A stretch of 64,000 bases of DNA from Pedobacter panaciterrae (GTDB lineage: Bacteria > Bacteroidota > Bacteroidia > Sphingobacteriales > Sphingobacteriaceae). The notes beneath the pieces were generated by a model. The model did not search any database and was not told the DNA's origin. It worked only from the letters and a program-made list of their open reading frames with translations. Of this stretch, positions 8,947 to 17,492 are shown in pieces. The number at the start of each line of letters is the position of its first letter. Positions within the stretch are counted from its first letter, which is position 1. Location of the stretch: positions 682,001 to 746,000 of the forward strand of contig NZ_JABMKW010000020.1 in NCBI RefSeq assembly GCF_013204795.1, read 5' to 3'. Position numbers and translations under genes: made by a program.

Positions 8947-10308
8947 ATGAAAAAAACAAAGTTACTGATTGTTGCTGCCCTGATGTTTGGAACCATTCCG
9001 TTTACATTACAGGCGCAAACAGGGAAATGGCAAAATCTTTTTAATGGAAAAGATTTACAGGGATGGAAACAATTAAACGGCCAGGCAAAATACGAAGTCG
9101 TAAATGGGGAGATTGTTGGAACTACGGTTTCAAACACTCCTAACTCTTTTTTAACGACAGAAAAAAATTATGGTGATTTTATACTTGAAGTAGAGTTATT
9201 GGTTGATAATTCTATGAATTCGGGTATACAGATCAGAAGTGAAAGTAAAGCTGATTATAATAATGGCAGGGTGCATGGCTATCAGGTGGAAGTAGATCCG
9301 TCTGACAGAAAATGGAGCGGTGGATTATACGATGAAGCGCGTCGCGGATGGTTATATCCTTTAGATATTAATCCTAAAGGTCAGGCTGCTTTTAAAAAGG
9401 ATCAATGGAATAAATACCATATCGAGTGTATCGGTAACTCTATAAGAACCTGGGTTAATGGTGTTCCCACTGCAAATGTTGTAGATGCAATGACCCCATC
9501 TGGCTTCATCGCTTTGCAGGTACACGCAATTGGAAAAAATGACACTCCCGGCAAACAGATCCGCTGGCGTAACGTACGCATACAGACGGAAAACCTTAAG
9601 CCATCTAAAATAGACGACATTTATGTAGTAAACATGGTTCCTAATGATTTATCTAAGCAGGAAAAAGCAGAAGGTTTTTCTTTATTATGGGACGGAAAAA
9701 CTACTAACGGCTGGGTTGGTGCATACAAAACCAAATTTCCTGAAAAAGGATGGGAAATTAAAGATGGTGTGCTTAGCGTTGTAAAATCTAATGGTGCAGA
9801 ATCTACTAATGGTGGTGATATTGTTACTGTTAAAGAATATGGTGCATTTCAGTTGAAGTTCGATTTTAAACTTACTGAAGGTGCAAATAGTGGTGTTAAA
9901 TATTTTGTAACGCTGTCTGAGAAAAACACGGGCTCAGCAATTGGCATGGAGTATCAAATCCTTGATGATGAAAGACATCCGGATGCTAAGCTAGGTAAAA
10001 ACGGCAACCGTACGCTCGGTTCATTATATGACCTTATTACAAGTAAAAAAATCCCTAATGCGCAAAGAAAAATTGGAGAGTGGAACAGAGGTTTGATCAG
10101 AGTATTCCCTGATAACAGAATTGAATACTGGTTAAATGGCTTTAAGGTTGTAGAATTTACCAGAGGAACTCCTGAATTTCTTGCTTTAGTTGCTGGTAGT
10201 AAGTATAAAGACTGGAAAAACTTTGGCATGGCTCCTAAAGGGCATATTTTGCTTCAGGACCACGGCGATAACGTTTCGTATAGAAGTATAAAAATTAAAC
10301 AACTTTAA
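8947..10308 (+). CDS. Secreted protein with two DUF1080 (3-keto-disaccharide hydrolase family) domains
   Basis: A 453-residue exported protein (signal peptide to residue 24, LQAQ). It has two concanavalin-like DUF1080 domains at about 26-195 and 225-450; each starts with the typical W-x-x-L-F/W-x-G-K-x-x-x-G-W pattern (WQNLFNGKDLQGWKQ; SLLWDGKTTNGWVG). The family includes enzymes that cleave glycosides first oxidised at C3. Most members have one such domain, so a tandem pair is worth noting; whether both are active cannot be judged here. It sits between the DUF6807 gene and a Gfo/Idh oxidoreductase gene 9 bases downstream, consistent with an oxidise-then-cleave route. Confidence 0.85.
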   Translation: MKKTKLLIVAALMFGTIPFTLQAQTGKWQNLFNGKDLQGWKQLNGQAKYEVVNGEIVGTTVSNTPNSFLTTEKNYGDFILEVELLVDNSMNSGIQIRSESKADYNNGRVHGYQVEVDPSDRKWSGGLYDEARRGWLYPLDINPKGQAAFKKDQWNKYHIECIGNSIRTWVNGVPTANVVDAMTPSGFIALQVHAIGKNDTPGKQIRWRNVRIQTENLKPSKIDDIYVVNMVPNDLSKQEKAEGFSLLWDGKTTNGWVGAYKTKFPEKGWEIKDGVLSVVKSNGAESTNGGDIVTVKEYGAFQLKFDFKLTEGANSGVKYFVTLSEKNTGSAIGMEYQILDDERHPDAKLGKNGNRTLGSLYDLITSKKIPNAQRKIGEWNRGLIRVFPDNRIEYWLNGFKVVEFTRGTPEFLALVAGSKYKDWKNFGMAPKGHILLQDHGDNVSYRSIKIKQL

Positions 10309-10317
10309 TCATAGATC

Positions 10318-11676
10318 ATGTTAGATTCAAGAAGAAAATTTATTAAGCAATCTGCCATCGCAGCTGCTGGAACCTATTTAGGTACTATGGGTTTAAGTGC
10401 AAAAAGTTATGGAAATATTATTGGTGCAAATGACCGAGTAAGAGTTGGTGTGGTTGGCTTTTCTGACCGCTTCAAAAGTTCCCTGTTGCCTAGTTTCCTA
10501 AATCACCACAAAGAATTGAATTTTGATATGGTTGCTGTATCTGATTTGTGGAATTACCGTCGCGGTTTAGGTGTTGATCATTTAAAGGAAAAATTTGGGC
10601 ACAATATAACTGCATGCCGCAATAACGATGAGTTGTATAGTTTAAAAGATATTGACGCAGTTATTATCAGTTCACCAGATTTTGCTCATGCGTCTCATGC
10701 AATTGAAGCCGTAAACGCCAAGTGTGATGTGTATTGCGAAAAGCCTTTTGCTGAAACTATGGAAGATGCAAGAGCAACGTTAAAAGCTGTAAAAGCATCG
10801 AAACAGATATTGCAGATTGGCTCGCAACGCAGAAGTGGCGCGAACTACAAAGCAGCTTCTCAGTTTATAAAAGATGGTAAGTTTGGTGATATTACAATGG
10901 TAGAGCTAAGCTGGAATGTAAACCAGCCCGGACGCTGGCGCAGACCTGACCTTGTAGCTAAACTAAAACAGGAAGATACAGATTGGAAACGTTTCTTATT
11001 AAACCGTCCGTTTGAGGAATGGGATCCACGTAAATATTTAGAGTATCGTTTGTTCTGGCCTTTCTCGTCTGGAATGCCTGGTCAATGGATGTCGCACCAG
11101 ATTGATACGGTGCACTGGTTTACTGATTTGAAACACCCAAGAAGCGTTGTGGCTAATGGTGGTATTTATCAGTGGAAAGATGGTCGCAGAAACTGGGACA
11201 CTACTACTGCTGTATTTGATTATGGTAAGCCAAATGATCCTGATAATGGATTCCAGGTGGTATTTACTTCAAGAATGCACAACGGCGATGAAAACCCTGC
11301 TGAGATCTATTATTCGAATGGAGGAGAAATGAACCTGAATACCAATACTGTATCTCCTAGAGGTGGACTTACTGCAAAAGCAGCTGCTGAAATGAATATG
11401 AAAGCTAATTTGCTGCCTGAACTTAAGCTTACTGAGATTGCCGAAAAGGTAGCAGCTTCTGCTAATACTGGTGGTGATAAACTGACTTCAGCTCACATGC
11501 GCAATTGGATGGAATGTGTACGCAGCAGAAAAGAAACAAATGCTCCTGTTGAAGCTGGTTACTATCACTCTATTGCAAACATTATGACAAATGCATCAGC
11601 AAGAACTGGCCAAAAGGCTACGTTTGATGAAGCAACACAGGAAGTAATGGTTGGTGGTAAAGTGTTTAAATACTAG
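10318..11676 (+). CDS. Tat-exported Gfo/Idh/MocA family oxidoreductase
   Basis: A 452-residue NAD(P)-dependent oxidoreductase. The N-terminus SRRKFIKQ then a hydrophobic stretch is a good twin-arginine signal, so it should be exported folded with its cofactor bound. The Rossmann domain starts at about residue 42 (VGVVGFSDR), and the catalytic EKP motif is at 141-143 (YCEKPFAETMED). Family members of this long, exported kind oxidise or reduce sugars without net NAD release. With the DUF1080 gene directly upstream, C3 oxidation of a glycoside is the likely job. The operon ends at a palindromic repeat and a strong terminator. Confidence 0.87.
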   Translation: MLDSRRKFIKQSAIAAAGTYLGTMGLSAKSYGNIIGANDRVRVGVVGFSDRFKSSLLPSFLNHHKELNFDMVAVSDLWNYRRGLGVDHLKEKFGHNITACRNNDELYSLKDIDAVIISSPDFAHASHAIEAVNAKCDVYCEKPFAETMEDARATLKAVKASKQILQIGSQRRSGANYKAASQFIKDGKFGDITMVELSWNVNQPGRWRRPDLVAKLKQEDTDWKRFLLNRPFEEWDPRKYLEYRLFWPFSSGMPGQWMSHQIDTVHWFTDLKHPRSVVANGGIYQWKDGRRNWDTTTAVFDYGKPNDPDNGFQVVFTSRMHNGDENPAEIYYSNGGEMNLNTNTVSPRGGLTAKAAAEMNMKANLLPELKLTEIAEKVAASANTGGDKLTSAHMRNWMECVRSRKETNAPVEAGYYHSIANIMTNASARTGQKATFDEATQEVMVGGKVFKY

Positions 11677-11685
11677 CACACGCCT

Positions 11686-11731
11686 CGTCATCTCGACGAC
11701 AGGAGAGATCTCTCCTATCGTCGAGATGACG
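11686..11731. repeat. Near-perfect 46-base palindrome (REP-like element)
   Basis: Outer arms CGTCATCTCGACGA (11686-11699) and TCGTCGAGATGACG (11718-11731) are exact reverse complements. The inner AGGAGAGATCTCTCCT (11701-11716) is itself a perfect 16-base palindrome; only one unpaired base sits on each side. It lies just after a stop codon and before a terminator. Related copies are at 20240-20327 and, as a half, 1349-1362. Confidence 0.85.
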
Positions 11732-11750
11732 GAAATGACAAAAGCAATAA

Positions 11751-11782
11751 AAAAGGCGCCTTGATAATTCAAGGCGCCTTTT
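11751..11782. terminator. Bidirectional intrinsic terminator
   Basis: A 14-base perfect stem, AAAAGGCGCCTTGA (11751-11764) with TCAAGGCGCCTTTT (11769-11782), has a TAAT loop and runs of A and T on both flanks. It lies between convergent genes ending at 11676 and 11804 and can stop transcription from both. Confidence 0.9.
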
Positions 11783-11803
11783 TTATGTAAGTGTTCTTAA
11801 CTA

Positions 11804-13489
11804 CTACCAGAAAGCAGTATACAATGCAACTAACATTGCTACAATAATTAATGCGCCAACTGCAAAAGATGTAGACACCTTAAACATTTTCGCATCAACT
11901 TCTAATCCATTTGTAACAACACCTTTTTTGTTTTCATAGATACTGATGAAATACATTCCGATTACACAGACTGCAAATACAATCAGCATTCTATCCATAA
12001 ACGGCATTTCAAATACGCCAGCTGAGTTAGCTACAGACCATCCGTAATCATGTAAAGGAGCTAAATCTACCCATCCTGGTAAGAATTTTAAGATTACTGA
12101 GGTAATAAAACCACCCACAGTAGCAAATAATGCTGCATTTGAAGTTGTTTTTTTCCAGAAGAAACCTAAGATAAACATGGCAAAAATACCCGGTGATACA
12201 AAACCTGTGTATTCCTGAATGTACTGGAATCCTTGTTTTCCTTCGCCCATTAATGCATCTCCTACTATTAGCGACAATACTACAGCAAGTAACATAGAAA
12301 CGATTACAGTAATTTTACCAACGTTTACCAATCTTCCTTCACCTGCACCAGGATTAAAGGCTTTCTTGTAAATATCTAATGTAAAAATGGTAGCAATACT
12401 ATTTGCTTTACCAGCTAAAGAAGCAACAATAGCAGCGGTTAATGCAGCAAATGAAAGTCCTTTTAAACCAACAGGCAACAAACCTAACAACGCAGGATAT
12501 GCCTTATTCGGATCCTGAACACCCGATGAAGTCAATAAACTATCAGGACTAATTGCCGGGATCTTTTCTTTAATAATATAATAAACAGCGATACCAGGTA
12601 TAACTACAATTACAGGCATCAGCATTTTTAAGAATGCCGCGAATAAAAGACCTGCCCTTGCAACCGGTAAAGAAGCGCCCAGTGCCCTTTGAGTGATGTA
12701 TTGGTTACATCCCCAATAACTTAAGTTAGCAATCCACATACCTCCTATTAAAACACTTAAACCAGGAAGATCCATATAGTTAGGATTGTCCTTCTTAAAA
12801 ATCAGGTGGAAATGCTCTGATGCACCGTCAGTTAAAATGGCGAAACCTTTTACAATACCCTGCTGACCAGAAATGATGTTCAATGCAATATAAGAAGCAA
12901 CTAAACCACCAAGCACTAAGAAAAACACTTGGATAACATCTGTATAACCAATAACTTTCATACCACCTAAAGTGATGATAATAGCAAATACGGCTAACCC
13001 AAGGATACAGAAAGTAATTGGAAGATCGGATATACCGCTAATGGCCAGAGCCCCCAGATAAAGGATAGACATTAAGTTTACCACAATGTAAAGCATTAAC
13101 CAGAATACTGCCATGATCATTGCTACCTTTTCATTGTAGCGCTGACTTAAAAACTGTGGCATGGTAAATATCTTGTTCTTAAGATAAACCGGCATAAAGA
13201 ATACAGCTACAATAATTAGCGTTGCTGCTGCCATCCACTCATAAGCAGAAATTGCAAGGCCGAGCTTAAATCCTGATCCGCTCATACCTATCATCTGTTC
13301 AGCAGATATATTTGAGGCTATAAGAGAAGCACCAATTGCCCACCAAGTTAAAGAGCCTTCTGCAAGAAAATAATCTTTTGAATCGGCGGTTTTGGTTTTC
13401 TTCTTATAGTAGATCCAAAATCCATAAGCTGATACGATTATAAAGTATATAAAGAATACAATATAATCGCGGTAGTCTAGTTTATTCAT
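11804..13489 (-). CDS. Sodium:solute symporter (SSS/SGLT-type sugar transporter)
   Basis: A 561-residue inner-membrane protein with about 14 hydrophobic segments and the SSS family signatures: an N-terminal AEGSLTWWAIGASLIASNISAEQ block (43-65) and NLSYWGCNQYITQRALGA in the middle. It resembles SGLT-type sugar symporters and would bring monosaccharides or keto-sugars into the cell with Na+. It lies inside the DUF1080/cytochrome region, so its substrate is probably the product released by those exported enzymes; this is inference from position. Confidence 0.88.
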   Translation of the reverse strand: MNKLDYRDYIVFFIYFIIVSAYGFWIYYKKKTKTADSKDYFLAEGSLTWWAIGASLIASNISAEQMIGMSGSGFKLGLAISAYEWMAAATLIIVAVFFMPVYLKNKIFTMPQFLSQRYNEKVAMIMAVFWLMLYIVVNLMSILYLGALAISGISDLPITFCILGLAVFAIIITLGGMKVIGYTDVIQVFFLVLGGLVASYIALNIISGQQGIVKGFAILTDGASEHFHLIFKKDNPNYMDLPGLSVLIGGMWIANLSYWGCNQYITQRALGASLPVARAGLLFAAFLKMLMPVIVVIPGIAVYYIIKEKIPAISPDSLLTSSGVQDPNKAYPALLGLLPVGLKGLSFAALTAAIVASLAGKANSIATIFTLDIYKKAFNPGAGEGRLVNVGKITVIVSMLLAVVLSLIVGDALMGEGKQGFQYIQEYTGFVSPGIFAMFILGFFWKKTTSNAALFATVGGFITSVILKFLPGWVDLAPLHDYGWSVANSAGVFEMPFMDRMLIVFAVCVIGMYFISIYENKKGVVTNGLEVDAKMFKVSTSFAVGALIIVAMLVALYTAFW

Positions 13490-13531
13490 TGTTTATATTG
13501 GTTTTTTGAAATGAGGGACTAAAATATAAAA

Positions 13532-13575
13532 TTAATCGGCATTCCCCACAGATATTCAAGGGAAATGCCGATTAA
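13532..13575 (-). terminator. Hairpin after the propeller-cytochrome gene
   Basis: TTAATCGGCATT (13532-13543) pairs exactly with AATGCCGATTAA (13564-13575), and CCC/GGG extends the stem past one bulge. On the minus strand it follows the stop at 13604 and runs into an AT-rich tract, fitting a terminator or a processing hairpin between this gene and the symporter gene. Confidence 0.65.
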
Positions 13576-13603
13576 ATTAATTGGACAATAGAACTCCAGA
13601 CAT

Positions 13604-15568
13604 TTATTTGTTCAAAGAGTTGATCCAGTTTGCTATCTTAATACCGTCCTCTTTAGTAACCTGAGGCATTGGTGGCATTTCTGTTGCATAACCCGGCCAG
13701 TTTTGAGGTTGAGGATTATGGATCAATGAAAGAATCTTTTCTGCAGTGTACTTACGTTTTGCAACGTCAGCAAATGCAGGTCCGATTTGTTTTTTTGTAG
13801 GATTATGGCAAGCAGTACAAGTATAGCTTGTTAATAAACCTTTAACCTGAGCATAAGTTGGAGCCGAAGTAGTTTTTGCACCACCTTCTACTGCTTTCTG
13901 TGCAGCAGTTGTTTTAGCACCAGCCACTGGTTTTTTACCAGTTGCTTTTCCAGGAACAGCATTAGCCACAGGGTCGTTTGCAGAGTTTCTGGTACTTACA
14001 CCATTCATAGATAATTTCTCTCCGTTTGGAATGCTATTTAAAGTATAGTAAGCAATCGGGTGAATTAAATGATAAGAGTTCTCTTGTGAACGAACACCTT
14101 CGACAGTAATGGTATGGATATAATACTGACGAAGATTATCAACAATAAGTCTTGCTTTTAAACCGTCAGCAGATACTTTAACACCTTTAATTTTTAACTT
14201 TTCGTTATTAATTGGAGGTGAGCCATAAACCGGATGGTATTTATATAAATAGCTTTGTACATCGTAAGAAGCGATATCTTCTGCAGATTTTAAATCAACT
14301 GGTTTAGTAAATTCGATTTCAAAACCATCAGGCATTGCTCTAACAGCTTTCATTTCGAAAGGCATTTTTTCGTTGTAAACTAAACGCTCAAGACCTTCGT
14401 TTGCATCACCTGCAGATCCCCAACCACGGTTAGTTTCTCCAACAAATAATGAATTATCAGTACCCCATGCCATTCTTAATACTCCTGAACGGAAACCACT
14501 TCTGAACATAAATGAAGCACCTTGCTCTACACCGTTTACCGTTTCGAAGAATACTCTTGAAATGATACTCATACCCTGATCACCTACTAAAATCTGACCT
14601 TCGAAAGGACCAAAAGCTCCCTGAGGAATTTTAACAGGCTCTGAAGTAGAGATACCAAGGATACCATAAGGCAACCATACAGATGGTAATCTTAATTCAG
14701 GGAAGTCTTTTTTCATTTCCCATAACATTTTGAAGTTTTCGTTCACTCTGTTTTCAGGTTTGATAGCTCTTCCTTGTGCATCTTTATCTCTTCTTTCGTC
14801 GATTTTAGATCTGAAGTATTCTTCAGTAAGCTTAACTGGAGAATCAGCTCTTCCAGTCCATCTTAATCCGGCCGGGTGACCTAAGAAATCACCTTTTTCT
14901 ACTTTCCAGATTGCACCAGAACCGAACCAGTCACCTTGGTTATCTGTATAGTAAAGTTGTCCGTCTATTACGTTTGGACCTGCAGGAGAACGCTGACCAG
15001 TTGCCCATGGTTGCATTTTTCCATCTTCAGTAATGTTCATTGTCCAACCGCGCATAGGTACACGGCTTTCGCCACGGTACCACATTTCATCACCAAAAGC
15101 TACGTTACCGGTAACAAAGAAAGTACCGTCTTTAGCAATTTTTGGTCCGAAGCTGTACTCATGGTAGTGACCGCTTAATGGCCATGCATAAACAGTTTCA
15201 TAAACATCAGCCTTACCATCCTGATCTTTATCGATCAATTTGGTTAACTCACCTCTTTGCGCGCAATAAAGTGCACCATCTTTATAAGCAAGACCTAATA
15301 TTTCGTGTAAACCAGATGCAAACCTGCGGAAGTAAGGGTTTTTGCTTGTAGGATTTTCTACGATGTAAACCTCTCCTCTTCTGGTTGAGATACCAAGATC
15401 TCCGTTTGGCAAAGTAACCAATCCACCAACCTCTAAAATTGGTCCTTCGGGTACTTTTACCTTATTTATTTTGAAGAAATCTTCTTCTTTTGGTGTTTCC
15501 TGGGCAAACACCGTTGCAAAACTAAAGCTTAAAGCCAGCATTGCCAGCGTCTTAAAAGTGTATTTCAT
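13604..15568 (-). CDS. Secreted beta-propeller protein with C-terminal cytochrome c domain
   Basis: A 654-residue exported protein (signal peptide ending at VFAQ, residue 23). Residues about 35-400 form a sugar-dehydrogenase-like beta-propeller (GGLVTLPNGDLGISTRRGEVYIV; GQRSPAGPNVIDGQLYYTDNQGDW). A Thr/Ala/Lys-rich linker (about 535-575) leads to a class I cytochrome c with CTACH at residues 584-588 and possible Met ligands at 631 or 634. A redox role in the periplasm, passing electrons from a substrate oxidation to the respiratory chain, is likely; a PQQ site cannot be proven by eye. The gene follows the DUF1080 gene by 14 bases on the same strand. Confidence 0.8.
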   Translation of the reverse strand: MKYTFKTLAMLALSFSFATVFAQETPKEEDFFKINKVKVPEGPILEVGGLVTLPNGDLGISTRRGEVYIVENPTSKNPYFRRFASGLHEILGLAYKDGALYCAQRGELTKLIDKDQDGKADVYETVYAWPLSGHYHEYSFGPKIAKDGTFFVTGNVAFGDEMWYRGESRVPMRGWTMNITEDGKMQPWATGQRSPAGPNVIDGQLYYTDNQGDWFGSGAIWKVEKGDFLGHPAGLRWTGRADSPVKLTEEYFRSKIDERRDKDAQGRAIKPENRVNENFKMLWEMKKDFPELRLPSVWLPYGILGISTSEPVKIPQGAFGPFEGQILVGDQGMSIISRVFFETVNGVEQGASFMFRSGFRSGVLRMAWGTDNSLFVGETNRGWGSAGDANEGLERLVYNEKMPFEMKAVRAMPDGFEIEFTKPVDLKSAEDIASYDVQSYLYKYHPVYGSPPINNEKLKIKGVKVSADGLKARLIVDNLRQYYIHTITVEGVRSQENSYHLIHPIAYYTLNSIPNGEKLSMNGVSTRNSANDPVANAVPGKATGKKPVAGAKTTAAQKAVEGGAKTTSAPTYAQVKGLLTSYTCTACHNPTKKQIGPAFADVAKRKYTAEKILSLIHNPQPQNWPGYATEMPPMPQVTKEDGIKIANWINSLNK

Positions 15569-15582
15569 TATATAACCCCTTT

Positions 15583-17019
15583 TTAGAATAAAATAGAATA
15601 ATTTAACTTACCACGAACCAGAACAACAAGTTGTTTTCTGCCGTCTACATCCCTGATAACAGGTTTGTCTTTGGTATCGTCAAATTTTAAATAAAAAGAC
15701 TGTCCGTCTACAAGGTAAAGTCCTTTAGAAACTTCCTCAACACTTGATGCATCAGCTATTAATGCATAAATGTTATCAACCGGTGTTTCAAGAACAATCT
15801 CTCTGCTTAATCCCTGGCCTTTTTCAATTGCTTTGATGGCGTCTGTAACTTTAGTGCCATAGATGTTATAGTTAAATGTAGGACGTTCCTGAGCATCTAA
15901 TGTATAACCTTTGGTTTTAAATCCTGTACCAGTAGTATCAGCCAACCATGCTCCCTGAGCATCGGTAAGTTTAGCTAAAGTAGGAACCGGTTTTTTAGTG
16001 AAGGCAGTTACACTTCCACGAGGTCTTGATGTACCGTTACCTCTGTCATGCCACATAGGTGTTGCATCAACAAACTCACCGTGCCAAGCCTGAAACAACG
16101 CACCGTTGTCTAAGTCGTAGCTAAAGTGAACCTGAGTTGGGCTACCTACAGAAATAGCATGAACTACTTTAGGACCACCATTAGGAACATCAACAAAACT
16201 GCGAATATTTGGTGTAGTAGCCACATCTATATAGATAGGGTCTGTATCGTCACCTCTTTGTCTGCCGTTTTGCGTTTCTGCAGGCAATTTTGAAGTTTTG
16301 ATGTTTTTAAAAGCTACAGCACCATGATCTCCTTGCAAACGCAAAGCGCCTAAAGCTTTTTCTTTATCATTTGCGCCTCTTGTTGCACCAAATAATTCTA
16401 TATTATCGTGTATAAGTACTCCATTCAACTCAATTCTTAAAATTCTTGCATTAGCTGTTTTGTTTCCAGATGCATCAAAGCGAGGAGCCTGGAATGCAAT
16501 TTTAATATGTTGCCACAAGCCAGGTGCTTTACTTACATTTTGGCGTGGTGCATAACCCTGATATCCTTGCTGACCTTCTGGTTTCGAATCGTCCCAACGT
16601 TGGTAAATTCCACCGTTGTTAGACGATGTTGGTTTTAGGATACCCCATGAATCTTCTAATTGAATTTCATAAACTCCCTGAAGATAAATCCCTGAATTTG
16701 CTCCTTTTGCAAGCAAATAATCCAGTTCAAGAACAATGTCGCCATGTTCACCAATAGTTAAAAGGTCTGATCCGTGGTCTTTCTTGGTAGGTATGTTTAC
16801 CAGAATCCCAGTACCTTTTGCAACGTTTAATAGGTTTACTTCATTTAAATTGGCGGTAACACCACCAGCAAGCGTCCAGGTCTTTCCCGGAGTCTTAAAT
16901 GAAGAAAGATCTTTCAGATCAATTTCTGACTGATCCGCTAGTTGCTGACCAGACACAAGTGCAGTTCCTAACAACCAGAGAAAAGCGGTTGTTCCAAACC
17001 TTAAATAATTAAGCTTCAT
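15583..17019 (-). CDS. Secreted DUF1080 (3-keto-disaccharide hydrolase family) protein
   Basis: A 478-residue exported protein with signal peptide 1-25 (LVSGQ). A DUF1080 domain spans about residues 40-245, with GDIVLELDYLLAKGANSGIYLQG, YEIQLEDSWG and IKIAFQAPRFDASG as family blocks. The C-terminal half (260-478) is a separate part I do not recognise. It begins near VHAISVGSPTQVHFSYDLDNGALFQAWHGEF, which looks like a heme- or sugar-protein-associated fold seen next to such propellers. It is the first gene of a two-gene unit with the propeller-cytochrome protein, so cleavage and electron disposal are co-transcribed. Confidence 0.8.
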   Translation of the reverse strand: MKLNYLRFGTTAFLWLLGTALVSGQQLADQSEIDLKDLSSFKTPGKTWTLAGGVTANLNEVNLLNVAKGTGILVNIPTKKDHGSDLLTIGEHGDIVLELDYLLAKGANSGIYLQGVYEIQLEDSWGILKPTSSNNGGIYQRWDDSKPEGQQGYQGYAPRQNVSKAPGLWQHIKIAFQAPRFDASGNKTANARILRIELNGVLIHDNIELFGATRGANDKEKALGALRLQGDHGAVAFKNIKTSKLPAETQNGRQRGDDTDPIYIDVATTPNIRSFVDVPNGGPKVVHAISVGSPTQVHFSYDLDNGALFQAWHGEFVDATPMWHDRGNGTSRPRGSVTAFTKKPVPTLAKLTDAQGAWLADTTGTGFKTKGYTLDAQERPTFNYNIYGTKVTDAIKAIEKGQGLSREIVLETPVDNIYALIADASSVEEVSKGLYLVDGQSFYLKFDDTKDKPVIRDVDGRKQLVVLVRGKLNYSILF

Positions 17020-17081
17020 GTTGTGTTTTTTGGTTAAAAAAAATTAAATGTATATAATTTCGTGTTTGTTTAAAAGGATTG

Positions 17082-17110
17082 CAAAATAATGATTTTGTTA
17101 CAATAAACAA
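17082..17110 (-). promoter_or_regulatory. Candidate promoter for the leftward DUF1080 unit
   Basis: On the minus strand TTG (17110-17108) and TTATTTTG (17089-17082) are 18 bases apart, one mismatch from the Bacteroidota TTG-N19-TAnnTTTG pattern. It lies about 65 bases before the start at 17019. Confidence 0.3.
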
Positions 17111-17405
17111 TAACCCCTTAAAATCAATAAATAAGCCCTTAAAGTTTTGCTAAAACTATTTATCAACATTTATTAGAAGTTGTAAAAAAAGTACAGTTTT
17201 TAGAAAAACGTCATTTTTTATGGGAGATCAGCAAAACAATTTTCTTCCGTGTTTTGTCAGAAAAATAATGGAGTTCTTTAATAGGTGTATTAGTAACACA
17301 AACAATCATGTGTAATTCTAACACTAACGTGTGAACAAGGAGTTGTCACATTCTGAATAGATTTGGGCTGAACAAGCCTGTAAAATGTGTTTTCAAAAAA
17401 GTTTG

Positions 17406-17457
17406 GAAATCGATTGCGTAAAATATATTTGTTTTATGAAATATTCATTTATATTTA
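17406..17457 (+). promoter_or_regulatory. Operator-like site and candidate promoter for the 907-residue propeller gene
   Basis: GAAATCGATTGC (17406-17417) differs by one base from the core of the perfect palindrome at 20444-20463. Just downstream, TTG at 17429-17431 and TATATTTA at 17450-17457 are 18 bases apart and match the Bacteroidota promoter pattern with one mismatch, 36 bases before the start codon. Confidence 0.4.
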
Positions 17458-17492
17458 GTCCTCGAAACAACACACGATAATTATAACTTTTA

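Larger units (their letters stand above)
17020..17492. other. Divergent control region between the two oxidative units
   Basis: No gene is seen in these 473 bases, which separate a leftward unit (starting at 17019) and a rightward gene (starting at 17493). It contains candidate promoters for both directions and an operator-like site GAAATCGATTGC at 17406-17417 that resembles the palindrome at 20444-20463. Confidence 0.55.
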
